NCBI GenBank assembly: GCA_044371425.1
Contig: JBILTR010000015.1
Coordinates: 1-64,000, forward strand
Length of the DNA stretch: 64,000 nt
Source of the DNA: JBEISR01 sp044371425
GTDB lineage: Bacteria; Planctomycetota; Planctomycetia; Pirellulales; Pirellulaceae
Reading direction: 5' to 3'
In this document: piece by piece, positions 25,644-34,135 of the stretch
How positions within the stretch are numbered: position 1 is the first letter of the stretch
Layout: each line of letters starts with the position of its first letter
Position numbers and translations under genes: made by a program
The notes under the pieces: generated by a model
The model's input: only the letters and a program-made list of their open reading frames with translations
Databases searched by the model: none
What the model was told of the DNA's origin: nothing

Positions 25644-26561
25644 ATGTCCGAAAAGCAGACTCAAAGCTTCCTGATGCGTCGCTTTGATCAAGCTGGAGTC
25701 CGCCCCAAGACGAAGTATGGCCAGAACTTTCTGGTCGACCTCAATCTTCTGGGGATCCTATTGGACGCGGGGGAACTGGAGTCGCGCGATGTAGTCCTGG
25801 AGGTAGGTACAGGACTAGGCTCGCTGACGACCCGCATGGCCGGTAAGGCAGGTCACGTCATCACCGTCGAGATCGATCGGGATCTGGTGGCGATGGCAGA
25901 AAGGGAATTTGCCGGTACTTCCAACATCGAACTGCTCCAGATGGACGCACTGCGCAACAAGAACCATCTGGATGAGACGCTTTTAGCGCGGGTGCGCGAG
26001 GCACTATCAAGCCGGCCCGACGGGCGTTTCAAATTGGTGGCGAACCTCCCATACAATGTCGCCACCCCAATCATCTCCAATCTGTTGACCACCGATCCGA
26101 TTCCCGAGCGGATGGTGGTGACGATCCAAAAAGAACTGGCCGAAAGGATTGTCGCCCCCCCGGCCACCAAGGACTACTCAGCGCTCACCATCTGGATTCA
26201 GTCGCAATGCGACTGTGAGATCGTTCGCATCATGCCCCCTACCGTCTTTTGGCCACGTCCCAAAGTCGATTCCGCCATCCTCAGAATTCTTCCGAATGCC
26301 CAGAAACGGTCTCGCATCGACAACGTCGAACACTTCCATCAATTCGTGCGATCGCTCTTCCTGCATCGCCGGAAGTTCCTTCGCAGCGCATTGATCAGCG
26401 CCGTTCAAGACCGACTGGAAAAACCCCAGGTCGATCAACTGCTCGGATCTTTAGGGCACGGCCCAACGGCTCGTGCCGAAGAACTTCCCGTGGAAGAGAT
26501 CATCCGCCTAGCCAACGCGGTGCGTCACTTGGAAGCGACCGAAGGATCGACAAATCGGTAG
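25644..26561 (+). CDS. rsmA: 16S rRNA (adenine1518/1519-N6) dimethyltransferase
   Basis: 305 aa. It dimethylates two adjacent adenosines in the 16S rRNA helix-45 loop. SAM-binding VVLEVGTGLGSLT replaces the more usual GxGxG start; the catalytic NLPY motif is present (LVANLPYNVATPI), with the N-terminal PKTKYGQNFLVD and C-terminal VRSLFLHRRKFLRS typical of KsgA. Its 3' end overlaps the convergent downstream gene by 37 bp. Confidence 0.96.
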   Translation: MSEKQTQSFLMRRFDQAGVRPKTKYGQNFLVDLNLLGILLDAGELESRDVVLEVGTGLGSLTTRMAGKAGHVITVEIDRDLVAMAEREFAGTSNIELLQMDALRNKNHLDETLLARVREALSSRPDGRFKLVANLPYNVATPIISNLLTTDPIPERMVVTIQKELAERIVAPPATKDYSALTIWIQSQCDCEIVRIMPPTVFWPRPKVDSAILRILPNAQKRSRIDNVEHFHQFVRSLFLHRRKFLRSALISAVQDRLEKPQVDQLLGSLGHGPTARAEELPVEEIIRLANAVRHLEATEGSTNR

Positions 26562-27757
26562 AGCATTCCACCGCTGGTGGTTGTCGAGAAAAGCACCTCG
26601 CCATCCTCCTGGGCGCCAAAGGTCACAATCGGGAGCGACTGGTCGAAAGGAATCGAGTGGTTCTCGACCACCTTCCGCTGCTGGTCGTCATATCGCAATG
26701 CCCATACCTTGCCAGCCACATAGTCGGCGTAAAGATACCGACCAACCAGACTTGGCAACTTCTTCCCGCGATAGACCACGCCCCCAGTGATCGACTTGCC
26801 CCAGGCGTCCGTGTGGGGATACTCCCAAATCGGATCGATCAGCACCGACGCGCCTTGGAATTCCTTCTGATGGAACGGATGACTTGCCTCCTTCAGGCTC
26901 CATCCATAATTCCCACCTTTGTCCACAACGTTCACTTCCTCCCAAAGGTCTTGCCCCACATCGGCAACCCAGAACTTGCCATTGGCGCGATCGAACGACA
27001 TTCTCCAGATGTTGCGGAAACCAAGTGCAAAAATCTCTGGCTTAGCACCTTCGACTTGGACAAAAGGATTGTCCTCCGGAATGCCGTAAGGCAGATTGCC
27101 AGTCTTGGAATCGATGTCGATTCGGAGGATCTTTCCAAGCCACGTTGAAAGGTCCTGCCCGGCTCGCTTGGGGTCATCGCGAAACCCTCCATCACCTAGA
27201 CCGATGTAAAGGTATCCATCCGGTCCAAAGCAGAGCGTACCACCGTTGTGGTTCCAGAAAGGCTGCTCCAGTGTCCACAGGACTTCTTCGCTAGCGGGAT
27301 CTCCCTGCTGATGGCTAGAGTCCTTGCATCGGAATCGCGACACGGTCGATAGGTGCGGCTGCTTCTGCGAGGTGTAGTAAACGAAGAACTCGCCGTTCTC
27401 CTTGAACTTCGGGTGAAAGGCCATTCCCAACAGCCCTTCTTCGTTCTCGCGATCTTTGTAGGTCACCCGATCGCTCAAATCGATAAACGACGTCGCCTCC
27501 TCCGCTTGCTCATCCTTCGGAAGAATGAAGATCTCACCCAGTTGGCTGGCTACGAAGGTACGTCCCGATCCATCGTTCGCGTGGTCGATGATCACCGGGC
27601 GGTCGATCCGCAGATTTGGATAGGCACGCTGGATACCCAGCCCCAACGGCTTGGTTTCTAGTTTGGTGGCATCTTGAGCCATCGCTGGAACTGCTGACGC
27701 GATGGTCGAAAGTGAAAGAGCCAGGGTGGAGGTCCATCGCAGAAACGTTCGCATCAT
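26525..27757 (-). CDS. Exported PQQ-type glucose/sorbosone dehydrogenase-like protein
   Basis: 410 aa from ATG 27757 (ATGATG, GGAG upstream). A signal peptide runs to about residue 28 (STLALSLSTIASAVPAMAQ). The six-blade GSDH propeller is recognised by EEGLLGMAFHPKFKENG, HNGGTLCFGPDGYLYIGLGDGG, GKILRIDID, FALGFRNIWRMSFD, VADVGQDLWEEV and GGNYGWSLKEA. Soluble GDH-type enzymes use PQQ to oxidise aldoses in the periplasm; many homologues have no proven cofactor. The end overlaps rsmA (convergent). No PQQ synthesis genes are seen. Confidence 0.85.
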   Translation of the reverse strand: MMRTFLRWTSTLALSLSTIASAVPAMAQDATKLETKPLGLGIQRAYPNLRIDRPVIIDHANDGSGRTFVASQLGEIFILPKDEQAEEATSFIDLSDRVTYKDRENEEGLLGMAFHPKFKENGEFFVYYTSQKQPHLSTVSRFRCKDSSHQQGDPASEEVLWTLEQPFWNHNGGTLCFGPDGYLYIGLGDGGFRDDPKRAGQDLSTWLGKILRIDIDSKTGNLPYGIPEDNPFVQVEGAKPEIFALGFRNIWRMSFDRANGKFWVADVGQDLWEEVNVVDKGGNYGWSLKEASHPFHQKEFQGASVLIDPIWEYPHTDAWGKSITGGVVYRGKKLPSLVGRYLYADYVAGKVWALRYDDQQRKVVENHSIPFDQSLPIVTFGAQEDGEVLFSTTTSGGMLYRFVDPSVASK

Positions 27758-27870
27758 CAGTCTCCAGACAAGCAAATTCAAATGAAACGGAATCGTCGAT
27801 CCAACCATCCGCTCCTTCCGGCCGGAACAGTCGGAAGGAGCAGTGCGGATAGCTTTCAAAAAAACCGCAA

Positions 27871-28572
27871 CTACTTCACATCCAGCAACTCGACTTCGAA
27901 AATCAGAAGCTGGTTGGGGCCGATATCGCCCCCCTGGCCGCGTTCGCCGTAAGCCAGATTGGGCGGGATGAATACCTGCCACTTGTCCCCAACTTTCATT
28001 CGCTGAAGAGCCTCAGTCCAGCCAGGGATGACCCCGCCCACCGGAAACTCCGTCGGCTCACCACGCTTGATCGAAGAATCAAACACCGTGCCGTCGATCA
28101 ACTTGCCTTCATAATGGACTTTGACTTCGCTGGTGAGGGTCGGTTGAGCTCCCTTGCCCGCTTTGAGCACCTTGTACTGCAGGCCGCTGGGAAGGGAGAT
28201 GATCCCTTCTTTCGCTTTGTTGGCTTCCAGGAATTTTGCGGCTTCGTCCGCATTGGTCTTCGCCTTCATCCGAATCCGCTCATTCATCCGTTCGCGCAGC
28301 GCTGCGAAAGCCGCGCGCATTTCCTCTTCGTTCAAGCGGCTGTTGCTGCGAGCGATTGCGTCCTGAACGCCGGCAAGGAAATCGTCCGACGCCAAATCGG
28401 CGGGTTGGAAGCCATTGGCGAGAAAATCCTGTCCGATGTTCCAGCCAATGGCGTAGCTGGTGGGATCCTTGGGCTTAGCTTCCGGTTTTTTCAAGGTGAC
28501 TCCTTCTTGAGCCGAAGTGGAGGAGATGCAGAGCCCCAGCAGGAGAAGCCCCGCAACGGCGGTACGCGCCAT
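27871..28572 (-). CDS. Exported FKBP-type peptidyl-prolyl isomerase
   Basis: 233 aa from ATG 28572, with AAGGA upstream; the frame is open to 28836. The signal peptide is residues 1-21 (VAGLLLLGLCISSTSAQ). Residues 30-120 form the helical FKBP N-terminal dimerisation domain (SYAIGWNIGQDFLANG). The FKBP domain follows (VKVHYEGKLIDGTVFDSSIKRG, GVIPGWTEALQRMKVGDKW, IPPNLAYGERGQGGDIGPN, LIFEVELLDV). This is the FkpA/Mip layout, so a periplasmic folding catalyst. The two genes upstream on this strand may share its transcript. Confidence 0.93.
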   Translation of the reverse strand: MARTAVAGLLLLGLCISSTSAQEGVTLKKPEAKPKDPTSYAIGWNIGQDFLANGFQPADLASDDFLAGVQDAIARSNSRLNEEEMRAAFAALRERMNERIRMKAKTNADEAAKFLEANKAKEGIISLPSGLQYKVLKAGKGAQPTLTSEVKVHYEGKLIDGTVFDSSIKRGEPTEFPVGGVIPGWTEALQRMKVGDKWQVFIPPNLAYGERGQGGDIGPNQLLIFEVELLDVK

Positions 28573-28664
28573 GGTGAAGTCCTTTTCCAAAAGAATCGGT
28601 GAGACGGTGGAGTCTTCTTCCCTGGCGTCCAAGGCCGAAACACAACTCCACGCAAGACCTGAGT

Positions 28665-28892
28665 TTAGCCGTTGGCAGGCTGCGATCCCAGATCGGTCGA
28701 CGATTTTGGACAACGAAGAGGGCAGGAAAAAACAGGTTGTCGAGGGTACTTCGGCCAGTTGGGTACCGGTGGCTTGGCCTCGCAAAGCAGGAAAACACTC
28801 CCTTTGCCCGATCGGATGATCCGCAGATGACCACACTGGTGGCAGATGCTGCTGGGATAAGGCATCATCGCCTCAGGAATTTGAGAATCCAT
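28665..28892 (-). CDS. Small Cys-rich conserved protein
   Basis: About 75 aa. The core ICHQCGHLRIIRSGKGSVFLLC and then NWPKYPRQPVFSCP resembles a widespread small protein family with a C-x2-C ... C ... KYPxxPVxxC layout, possibly zinc-binding. The start is uncertain: ATGs occur at 28928, 28892, 28868 and 28865; GAGG sits 5 nt before the last. I chose 28892 without strong support. It is 92 bp upstream of the FKBP gene on the same strand. Function unknown. Confidence 0.6.
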   Translation of the reverse strand: MDSQIPEAMMPYPSSICHQCGHLRIIRSGKGSVFLLCEAKPPVPNWPKYPRQPVFSCPLRCPKSSTDLGSQPANG

Positions 28893-29059
28893 GGCCGCTC
28901 GATCGACAAAAGCCCCCGATTCGCTCACTCGTCTGCATCATATCGCTCCGCCAACCACCTGCCGCAAGACGGCAGGAACCAATCGCCCCCTCTCCCCTGC
29001 CCTGCTCCTTGTAACCGGAGCAAGGGGACGCGACCTGGTCATGGCATGGACCGCGTTCA

Positions 29060-29602
29060 CTACCGCGGCCGATCGGCATACCAAGCCAGAATCGCGCGGC
29101 AGAAATCGGGAAGGTCCGAAGGCTTGCGGCTGCTGATCGAATACCGGTCGACCACCACCGGAGCGTCCTCCCAAATCGCGCCGGCATTCACCAAGTCGTC
29201 TTTGATCCCCAAACTCCCAGTAACGCGAATCCCCCGGTAAATCCCCGCCGAGATCGCCATCCAGCCGCCGTGGCAGATGGCGGCCACACAAAGCTCTCGC
29301 TCCGCAAAAGAACGGATCAGCGAAAGCACTTTGGGGTCGCGCCGCAGCTGATCGGGCATGAAGCCTCCCGGAAGAAGGACGCCATCGAAGCCCATCGGAT
29401 CGACCGATGCAATCGCGACATCGGAAACGCAAGGGTAGCCGTGCTTGCCAGCGTAGCGAACTCCTGCCTGCGGACCGGCCACCACCATCTGCGCCCCGGC
29501 TTCCTCAAGTCGCAATTTGGGGTACCACAACTCCAGGTCCTCGTAGATCTCTCCCACAAATGCCAGGAATTTCAAACCTTCAACACCACTTGGATGGCTC
29601 AT
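29060..29602 (-). CDS. DJ-1/PfpI family protein
   Basis: 180 aa from ATG 29602, with AAGGTGGGA upstream; the frame is open to 30364. The nucleophile elbow AAICHGGWM has the family Cys-His, and FDGVLLPGGFMPDQLRRD supplies the GG motif. EIYEDLELWYPKLRLEEAGAQ carries the conserved Glu (E18 in DJ-1 type). Members act as glyoxalase/deglycase-like or stress proteins, and some as proteases; which applies here is not clear. The C-terminus RAILAWYADRPR is short but complete. Confidence 0.88.
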   Translation of the reverse strand: MSHPSGVEGLKFLAFVGEIYEDLELWYPKLRLEEAGAQMVVAGPQAGVRYAGKHGYPCVSDVAIASVDPMGFDGVLLPGGFMPDQLRRDPKVLSLIRSFAERELCVAAICHGGWMAISAGIYRGIRVTGSLGIKDDLVNAGAIWEDAPVVVDRYSISSRKPSDLPDFCRAILAWYADRPR

Positions 29603-29956
29603 CGTCGTCCCACCTTTTCGATTGTTGTTTGCTTTGAATCGCGGAATCTCTGCCAGCGGACGGGCTACCGGGATCGGTATCGTATTTGGCTCCCTAACCC
29701 CCTGCACGCCTCTTCCTACGTGCACGCTGAAAGTATGCAGTAGCTTCGCGATGCTGTCAGCGCCATCGTCCAATGCCTTGGGAAGCACCGACCCATGGCG
29801 GTCGATTCCCCCGAGCGGCGCGAATCTGTGAAGCTTGACGCCCCCTCTAGGGTCTGTCACGATGCAACGAGTCGTTTTATCCGGTCGCCGCCTCACGGCC
29901 TGTCGCGTCTGGTGGCACACCGACTCTGTTTCATCCTGCCTTGAAGGATCCCCTCC
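29603..29956. other. Divergent intergenic region
   Basis: 354 bp between the start of the PfpI gene (minus) and the Tat isomerase (plus). Should contain both promoters; no confident -35/-10 pair or operator was picked out, and no small gene is supported. Confidence 0.4.
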
Positions 29957-30883
29957 ATGTCGCCCTTCGACTCCCCCTCCCGTCGTCGTTTCCTTGGCAG
30001 TTCTCTTGCGGTTGCCGCAGCCGCGAGGATGACGATTCCGGCCCGTTCGGCCTTTGCGGAAGAAAAGCCGTATCTGCCGATCTACAAGACGCTCAAGTGG
30101 GGCATGATCGGGGTTCCGGGCAGCGTAACCGACAAGTTCCGCGCCGCCAAAGAAGCTGGCTTCGACGGGGTTGAACTCGATAGCCCTGGTGTCGATGTCA
30201 AGGCGGTTCGCGAAGCGATTGATGCGACCGGACTGCCCGTCGATGGGACCGTCTGCTCCACCCACTGGGGCATCCGTCATTCCAGCCCCGACGCTGGGGT
30301 ACGAGCTCAGGCGCTGAAGGACCTGGAAACCGCGATTCGCCAGACGCATGCGGTAGGAGGTCACACGGTGTTGCTAGTCGTCGGGAAGGGGGAAGATGGC
30401 CCCGAAGCCGAAATCTGGCCGCGTTCGATCGAGAACATCCGCAAGGCACTGCCGCTTGCAGGACAACTAGGCATCTACATCGCGATTGAAAACGTATGGA
30501 ATCAATTCCTTTACGACCACGGCGGCCCCAACAATCAGACCGCTGACAAGTATGCCAAGTACGTCGACGAATTCGATTCCCCCTGGGTTGGGATGCAATT
30601 CGACCTGGGCAATCACTGGAAGTACGGCGATGTAGCCGAATGGGTACGGACGCTGGGCAAGCGGATCGTGAAGCTGGATATCAAGGGGTTCTCACGAGCC
30701 AAAGATGGTTTCACGCCCAATGTGACCGGGGGCGACATCGATTGGGCGTCGGTTCGTTCGGCTCTTCGAGAAATCGGATTCACCGGCTGGTGCGCTGCCG
30801 AAGTCAGTGGTGGTGATCTGAAGCACTTGACTCAGATCGCCAAGGAGATCGACGAAGCGATGGGAATCCCTGCAAAGTCTTAG
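29957..30883 (+). CDS. Tat-exported sugar phosphate isomerase/epimerase-like protein
   Basis: 308 aa; GGAT and CCTCC precede ATG 29957. Tat signal SRRRFLGSSLAVAAAARM ends near residue 34 (RSAFAEE). The TIM barrel is of the hydroxypyruvate-isomerase/IolE class: AKEAGFDGVELDSPG, VDGTVCSTHWGI, HTVLLVVGKG, GIYIAIENVWNQF (metal Glu), WVGMQFDLGNHWKYG (Asp), IVKLDIKGF and GWCAAEVSGGD (Glu). Exported members are common in planctomycetes and probably act in the periplasm on sugars. A stable hairpin follows the stop. Confidence 0.88.
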   Translation: MSPFDSPSRRRFLGSSLAVAAAARMTIPARSAFAEEKPYLPIYKTLKWGMIGVPGSVTDKFRAAKEAGFDGVELDSPGVDVKAVREAIDATGLPVDGTVCSTHWGIRHSSPDAGVRAQALKDLETAIRQTHAVGGHTVLLVVGKGEDGPEAEIWPRSIENIRKALPLAGQLGIYIAIENVWNQFLYDHGGPNNQTADKYAKYVDEFDSPWVGMQFDLGNHWKYGDVAEWVRTLGKRIVKLDIKGFSRAKDGFTPNVTGGDIDWASVRSALREIGFTGWCAAEVSGGDLKHLTQIAKEIDEAMGIPAKS

Positions 30884-30909
30884 GTCGCTTTTGCCACCAG
30901 AAGAACTCG

Positions 30910-30943
30910 CCCCGGCGAAGCGGCAGTGCTTCTCGCCGGGGCC
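30910..30943 (+). terminator. Strong GC hairpin after the Tat isomerase gene
   Basis: GCCCCGGCGA (30910-30919) pairs with TCGCCGGGGC (30934-30943), with AGC/GCT adding three pairs past a 2-nt bulge. It starts 27 nt after the stop codon. There is no T-run, so it may end transcription differently or protect the 3' end. Confidence 0.5.
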
Positions 30944-31058
30944 GACGGGCCACCGGCCAGGCGTCCACCGCGGATTCCACACAGGCGGGACCCCCGAGCG
31001 ATGTGATGCCAGTTGCGGTGCCACTGGAAACAGGCTCGCTAAAGCTGTATTCGGTCGG

Positions 31059-32561
31059 TCACTCCTCTTCCGCCTTCCCCTCTGGGAGGAAGAAGGAGAG
31101 AACGAAGTTGATCGCGAAAAGAATCGTCGCGATCCCAGCAGCCACGTACGCGGTTTTCTGCGGAACCGAATCGCCAGGAATCATCGACAGGCCGGCGATG
31201 TACTGCGTGATGCCGGCAAAACAGGTGCCGATCATCCGGCCGCCAATATTGGCCGCAAAGCTCTCGCCGGTACCCCGCAGGTGTAGCGGAAAGACATGGG
31301 GCAGGTAATTGCCCCAGAAGCTGAACTGGGCGACGGTGAAAAAGCCAGCCAAAAAGATTCCCAGTCCAAGCCACGAAATGCTCAGGTCATGGAAGCCCGG
31401 GATCCAACTGATATCGACCGAGAAAAATGTCTGCTCTTTGCCCTGTGCGAATGCCCAGAAGATCATCGGCATCAAGATCAGCCCTGGGATCAGAAACAGC
31501 TGCAACAGACGCTTTCGCACTAGGATCACCGTACAGAGAGCGGCCAGGGCAAAGCGACCAAAAAGTCCTCCCAGCTCCTGACTCTTCGTATACTCCGCTG
31601 CCTTGGCTTGCCGAATCCGGCCGGCTAGCTGTCCGGCTGTTTTTTCGTCTTTGCCCTCTGTCGCCTTGGCGATCTGCGCCTTGACGGCATCGATCCCCGG
31701 AACCACCTGCGGCATCTGCTGGATCGCTCCAAAAGCGACGCCATAACTGGCTGCGAACATCGCGGTGGTCAGCAACGTCGTCTTCCGTAGCTCGGGCGAA
31801 AACAACTCCTTAATGCTTGGCCTCTTCAAGGTTCCCGCAGCTCGGCGCTGCGCCCACTTAGGTGACTCGGGCAAAAACGGCCGAATCAAAATCAATGGGA
31901 TCGCCGGAATCAGGCCGCTCATCAAGGTGTAACGCCAGGGAGCATGAGGGTCCTTGATCACACCCCCAAAGAAATTCAGAAACTCGGGTAGATGGATCGC
32001 TGGCAGCGATTTCTTCGACGCATACTGGACCGCCAGTGCGAAGGCGATGGCCACCATCAGCCCGCCGATCGAACTGAAGGCCTGCGTGTAGCCAAGCACT
32101 TTTTCTCGCTGCTTGGGGTCGTCGAACAATTCCGCCAGCCATGCAACTGCCGCTACGAACTCCACGCAAACGCCGACGAAGGTTGTTGTTCGAAAGAACA
32201 GCAACATCGGAAGGCTGGTCGAAAATCCTGCGGCAAATGCGCTGAAGGCATACAGCAAGATGCTCCAGGTGAGAATCCTACGCCGCCCGAATCGGTCGGT
32301 CAGGTAGCCCCCAAGCAACCCGAAAATCCCACCGAAGACGGCAGGGACGTAGAATAGAAGTGAGAACCAGAACTTGAACTTGTCGGTTCCTGGAGTGATT
32401 CCAGCAATCTCCTGCAGCGCGGGCCCAACCACCAAAGGCAGCATCAGCAGTTCGTAGATATCGAATGCGAAACCAATTGCAGCAATGATGCAAATGAGCC
32501 AAATGACGCGGGGCGACAACGGCTGCTGCGAAGCAGCACTGACACTGGCGTTGGAGGACAT
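31059..32561 (-). CDS. MFS transporter
   Basis: 500 aa, about 12 membrane segments. Residues 15-45 form TM1 (VIWLICIIAAIGFAFDIYELL, with the Asp of the sugar-porter family). The loop 2-3 motif GGYLTDRFGRRRIL is the MFS signature. The central loop between TM6 and TM7 is long and charged (SPKWAQRRAAGTLKRPSIKE and, later, a Lys/Gln-rich helical insert after VPGIDAVKAQIAK). Substrate probably a sugar or organic acid, symported with H+. No neighbour indicates which. Divergent from gluQRS. Confidence 0.85.
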   Translation of the reverse strand: MSSNASVSAASQQPLSPRVIWLICIIAAIGFAFDIYELLMLPLVVGPALQEIAGITPGTDKFKFWFSLLFYVPAVFGGIFGLLGGYLTDRFGRRRILTWSILLYAFSAFAAGFSTSLPMLLFFRTTTFVGVCVEFVAAVAWLAELFDDPKQREKVLGYTQAFSSIGGLMVAIAFALAVQYASKKSLPAIHLPEFLNFFGGVIKDPHAPWRYTLMSGLIPAIPLILIRPFLPESPKWAQRRAAGTLKRPSIKELFSPELRKTTLLTTAMFAASYGVAFGAIQQMPQVVPGIDAVKAQIAKATEGKDEKTAGQLAGRIRQAKAAEYTKSQELGGLFGRFALAALCTVILVRKRLLQLFLIPGLILMPMIFWAFAQGKEQTFFSVDISWIPGFHDLSISWLGLGIFLAGFFTVAQFSFWGNYLPHVFPLHLRGTGESFAANIGGRMIGTCFAGITQYIAGLSMIPGDSVPQKTAYVAAGIATILFAINFVLSFFLPEGKAEEE

Positions 32562-32702
32562 AGGCAGGATCCTAAGCGGAGGGTGCAGGAGTGACTGTCA
32601 GCCGAAATTGTAGTCGAAGTGCGACTCTCGGTTGAACACCCGATTGGTGGTTCAACAGATCCAGCGGATAATCGAAAGCGTCAAAGGGAGCGGATTTAAC
32701 GG

Positions 32703-33743
32703 ATGATCGGTCGCTTTGCACCAAGCCCCACCGGGGCTCAGCACCTTGGCAATGCGCGGACTTTTCTGCTGACTTGGCTGTCGACACGATCCCAAAAGGG
32801 CCAATTGCTGCTGCGCATCGAAGATCTCGATACCCCACGCGTCAAATCGTGGGCTAGCGATCAGATCTTGGAAGATCTCGCTTGGCTGGGGCTTACTTGG
32901 GATGCGGGCAATCACGGAGACGGCACGGTGCGCGATCACCTGCTGCAGACGGAGCGAAGGGAGCGGCATCGGGAGGTGCTTGGGGAGCTGATCGCCAGGG
33001 AGCTAGTCTATCCATGCACCTGCAGTCGAGGCGATATCGCTGCAGCCGCTTCCGCGCCACATGAAACCGTCTCTAACACTCAATCGACGAACCACCCGAC
33101 CGACAGTTTTCATCGCAGGTGGCGTGAAACGCTCGATTCCGCCGGTCATACCTACCCTGGGACCTGCGCGCATCGATCCGCCTGGGAAGCATCCGAGCTG
33201 CAGACCGCCGGCCGAACGTTCTCCTGGCGCTTTCGGATGCCTCCCGGCCGCTTTCGGTGGATCGACCAACTGGCCGGACCAATGGAAATCGATGATCTCG
33301 CTCAACTTGGTGACTTCGTCGTCGCCAAACAGACCGGCGCGCCGGCATACCAGCTGGCTGTGATCGTCGACGACCACGATGCGGGCGTCACCGAAGTGGT
33401 ACGCGGCGAAGATCTCCTCCTAAGCACTTTCCGCCAGGAAGTTCTTCGACAGGCTCTGGGGTTGCCATCCCCAAACTACTATCACGTCCCTTTGGTGGTT
33501 GGCTGTGATGGCCGACGACTGGCCAAGAGGCATGGAGACCACCGGATCGCGTGGTACCGACAAGGTGGCCTTCAAAGCGAAGAGATCATTGGATGGCTGG
33601 CAACGGTGAGCGGACTGATTCCCAGCTACCAACCCAAACGCCCCGCCGACTTGCTGGACCACTTCTCCTGGGATCAGCTTTCGCGACAAACTGTGGTGCT
33701 CGATAAAACCCCCTGGGCTGATCTCGCTGCCCCGGAGGAATAG
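32703..33743 (+). CDS. gluQ: Glutamyl-Q tRNA(Asp) synthetase
   Basis: 346 aa. It glutamylates queuosine-34 of tRNA-Asp and lacks the anticodon-binding domain of GluRS. Class I HIGH-type motif HLGN (residues 16-19) follows RFAPSPTG; the KMSKS equivalent is LAKRHGD. The zinc ligands CTCSR and YPGTC are present, but the spacing between them is larger than usual by an insertion of about 20 residues (SAPHETVSNTQSTNHPTD). The length (346 against about 290-300 typical) reflects this. Sits alone, divergent from the MFS gene. Confidence 0.92.
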   Translation: MIGRFAPSPTGAQHLGNARTFLLTWLSTRSQKGQLLLRIEDLDTPRVKSWASDQILEDLAWLGLTWDAGNHGDGTVRDHLLQTERRERHREVLGELIARELVYPCTCSRGDIAAAASAPHETVSNTQSTNHPTDSFHRRWRETLDSAGHTYPGTCAHRSAWEASELQTAGRTFSWRFRMPPGRFRWIDQLAGPMEIDDLAQLGDFVVAKQTGAPAYQLAVIVDDHDAGVTEVVRGEDLLLSTFRQEVLRQALGLPSPNYYHVPLVVGCDGRRLAKRHGDHRIAWYRQGGLQSEEIIGWLATVSGLIPSYQPKRPADLLDHFSWDQLSRQTVVLDKTPWADLAAPEE

Positions 33744-34135
33744 CCAGTATCTGGAAATCAGCCAATCGTGATTCGCCCGCTCGCACTTCACTCTATGCAA
33801 GAGTGGGCAATGGATTTGCCATCGCTGCGATGGGTTGCCGCAAAAGCAATTATTTCGTCCGTCTACAATTCTCGTCGGTGTCGGTCACCTCTCTGTATCC
33901 ATTTGGTGTCGCCCGGAAATGGTCATCGCATGGCGCGCTCCCTGGTCACAGAATTCTGCCAAATCGCAGCGCCAAGGCGGATGCCCACCCGGTGTGCGTC
34001 GGCTGGCACATCAGAATCGGATGGCAAGCGCAGCTCCGCAAAACTGCGAGGCGATTCTGGCATGACACCGCTCTCTAGCAGTGGATGGCACGCAACCCAC
34101 TGCCCCACGGAACGGCACGAAGGAATGCAGTTGGG
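33744..34135. other. Intergenic region, nothing recognised
   Basis: 392 bp between gluQ (plus) and the EEP gene (minus). A 129-codon plus-strand frame (33768-34157) crosses it, but it has no motif and overlaps the next gene's 3' end. Confidence 0.4.

Noticed and set aside
28599..29240. 213-codon Arg-rich plus-strand frame
   Set aside because: Composition is implausible and it overlaps the small Cys-rich and PfpI genes.
29060..30364. 434-codon reading for the PfpI gene
   Set aside because: PfpI homology starts at 29602 with a Shine-Dalgarno; the upstream part lies opposite the Tat isomerase gene.
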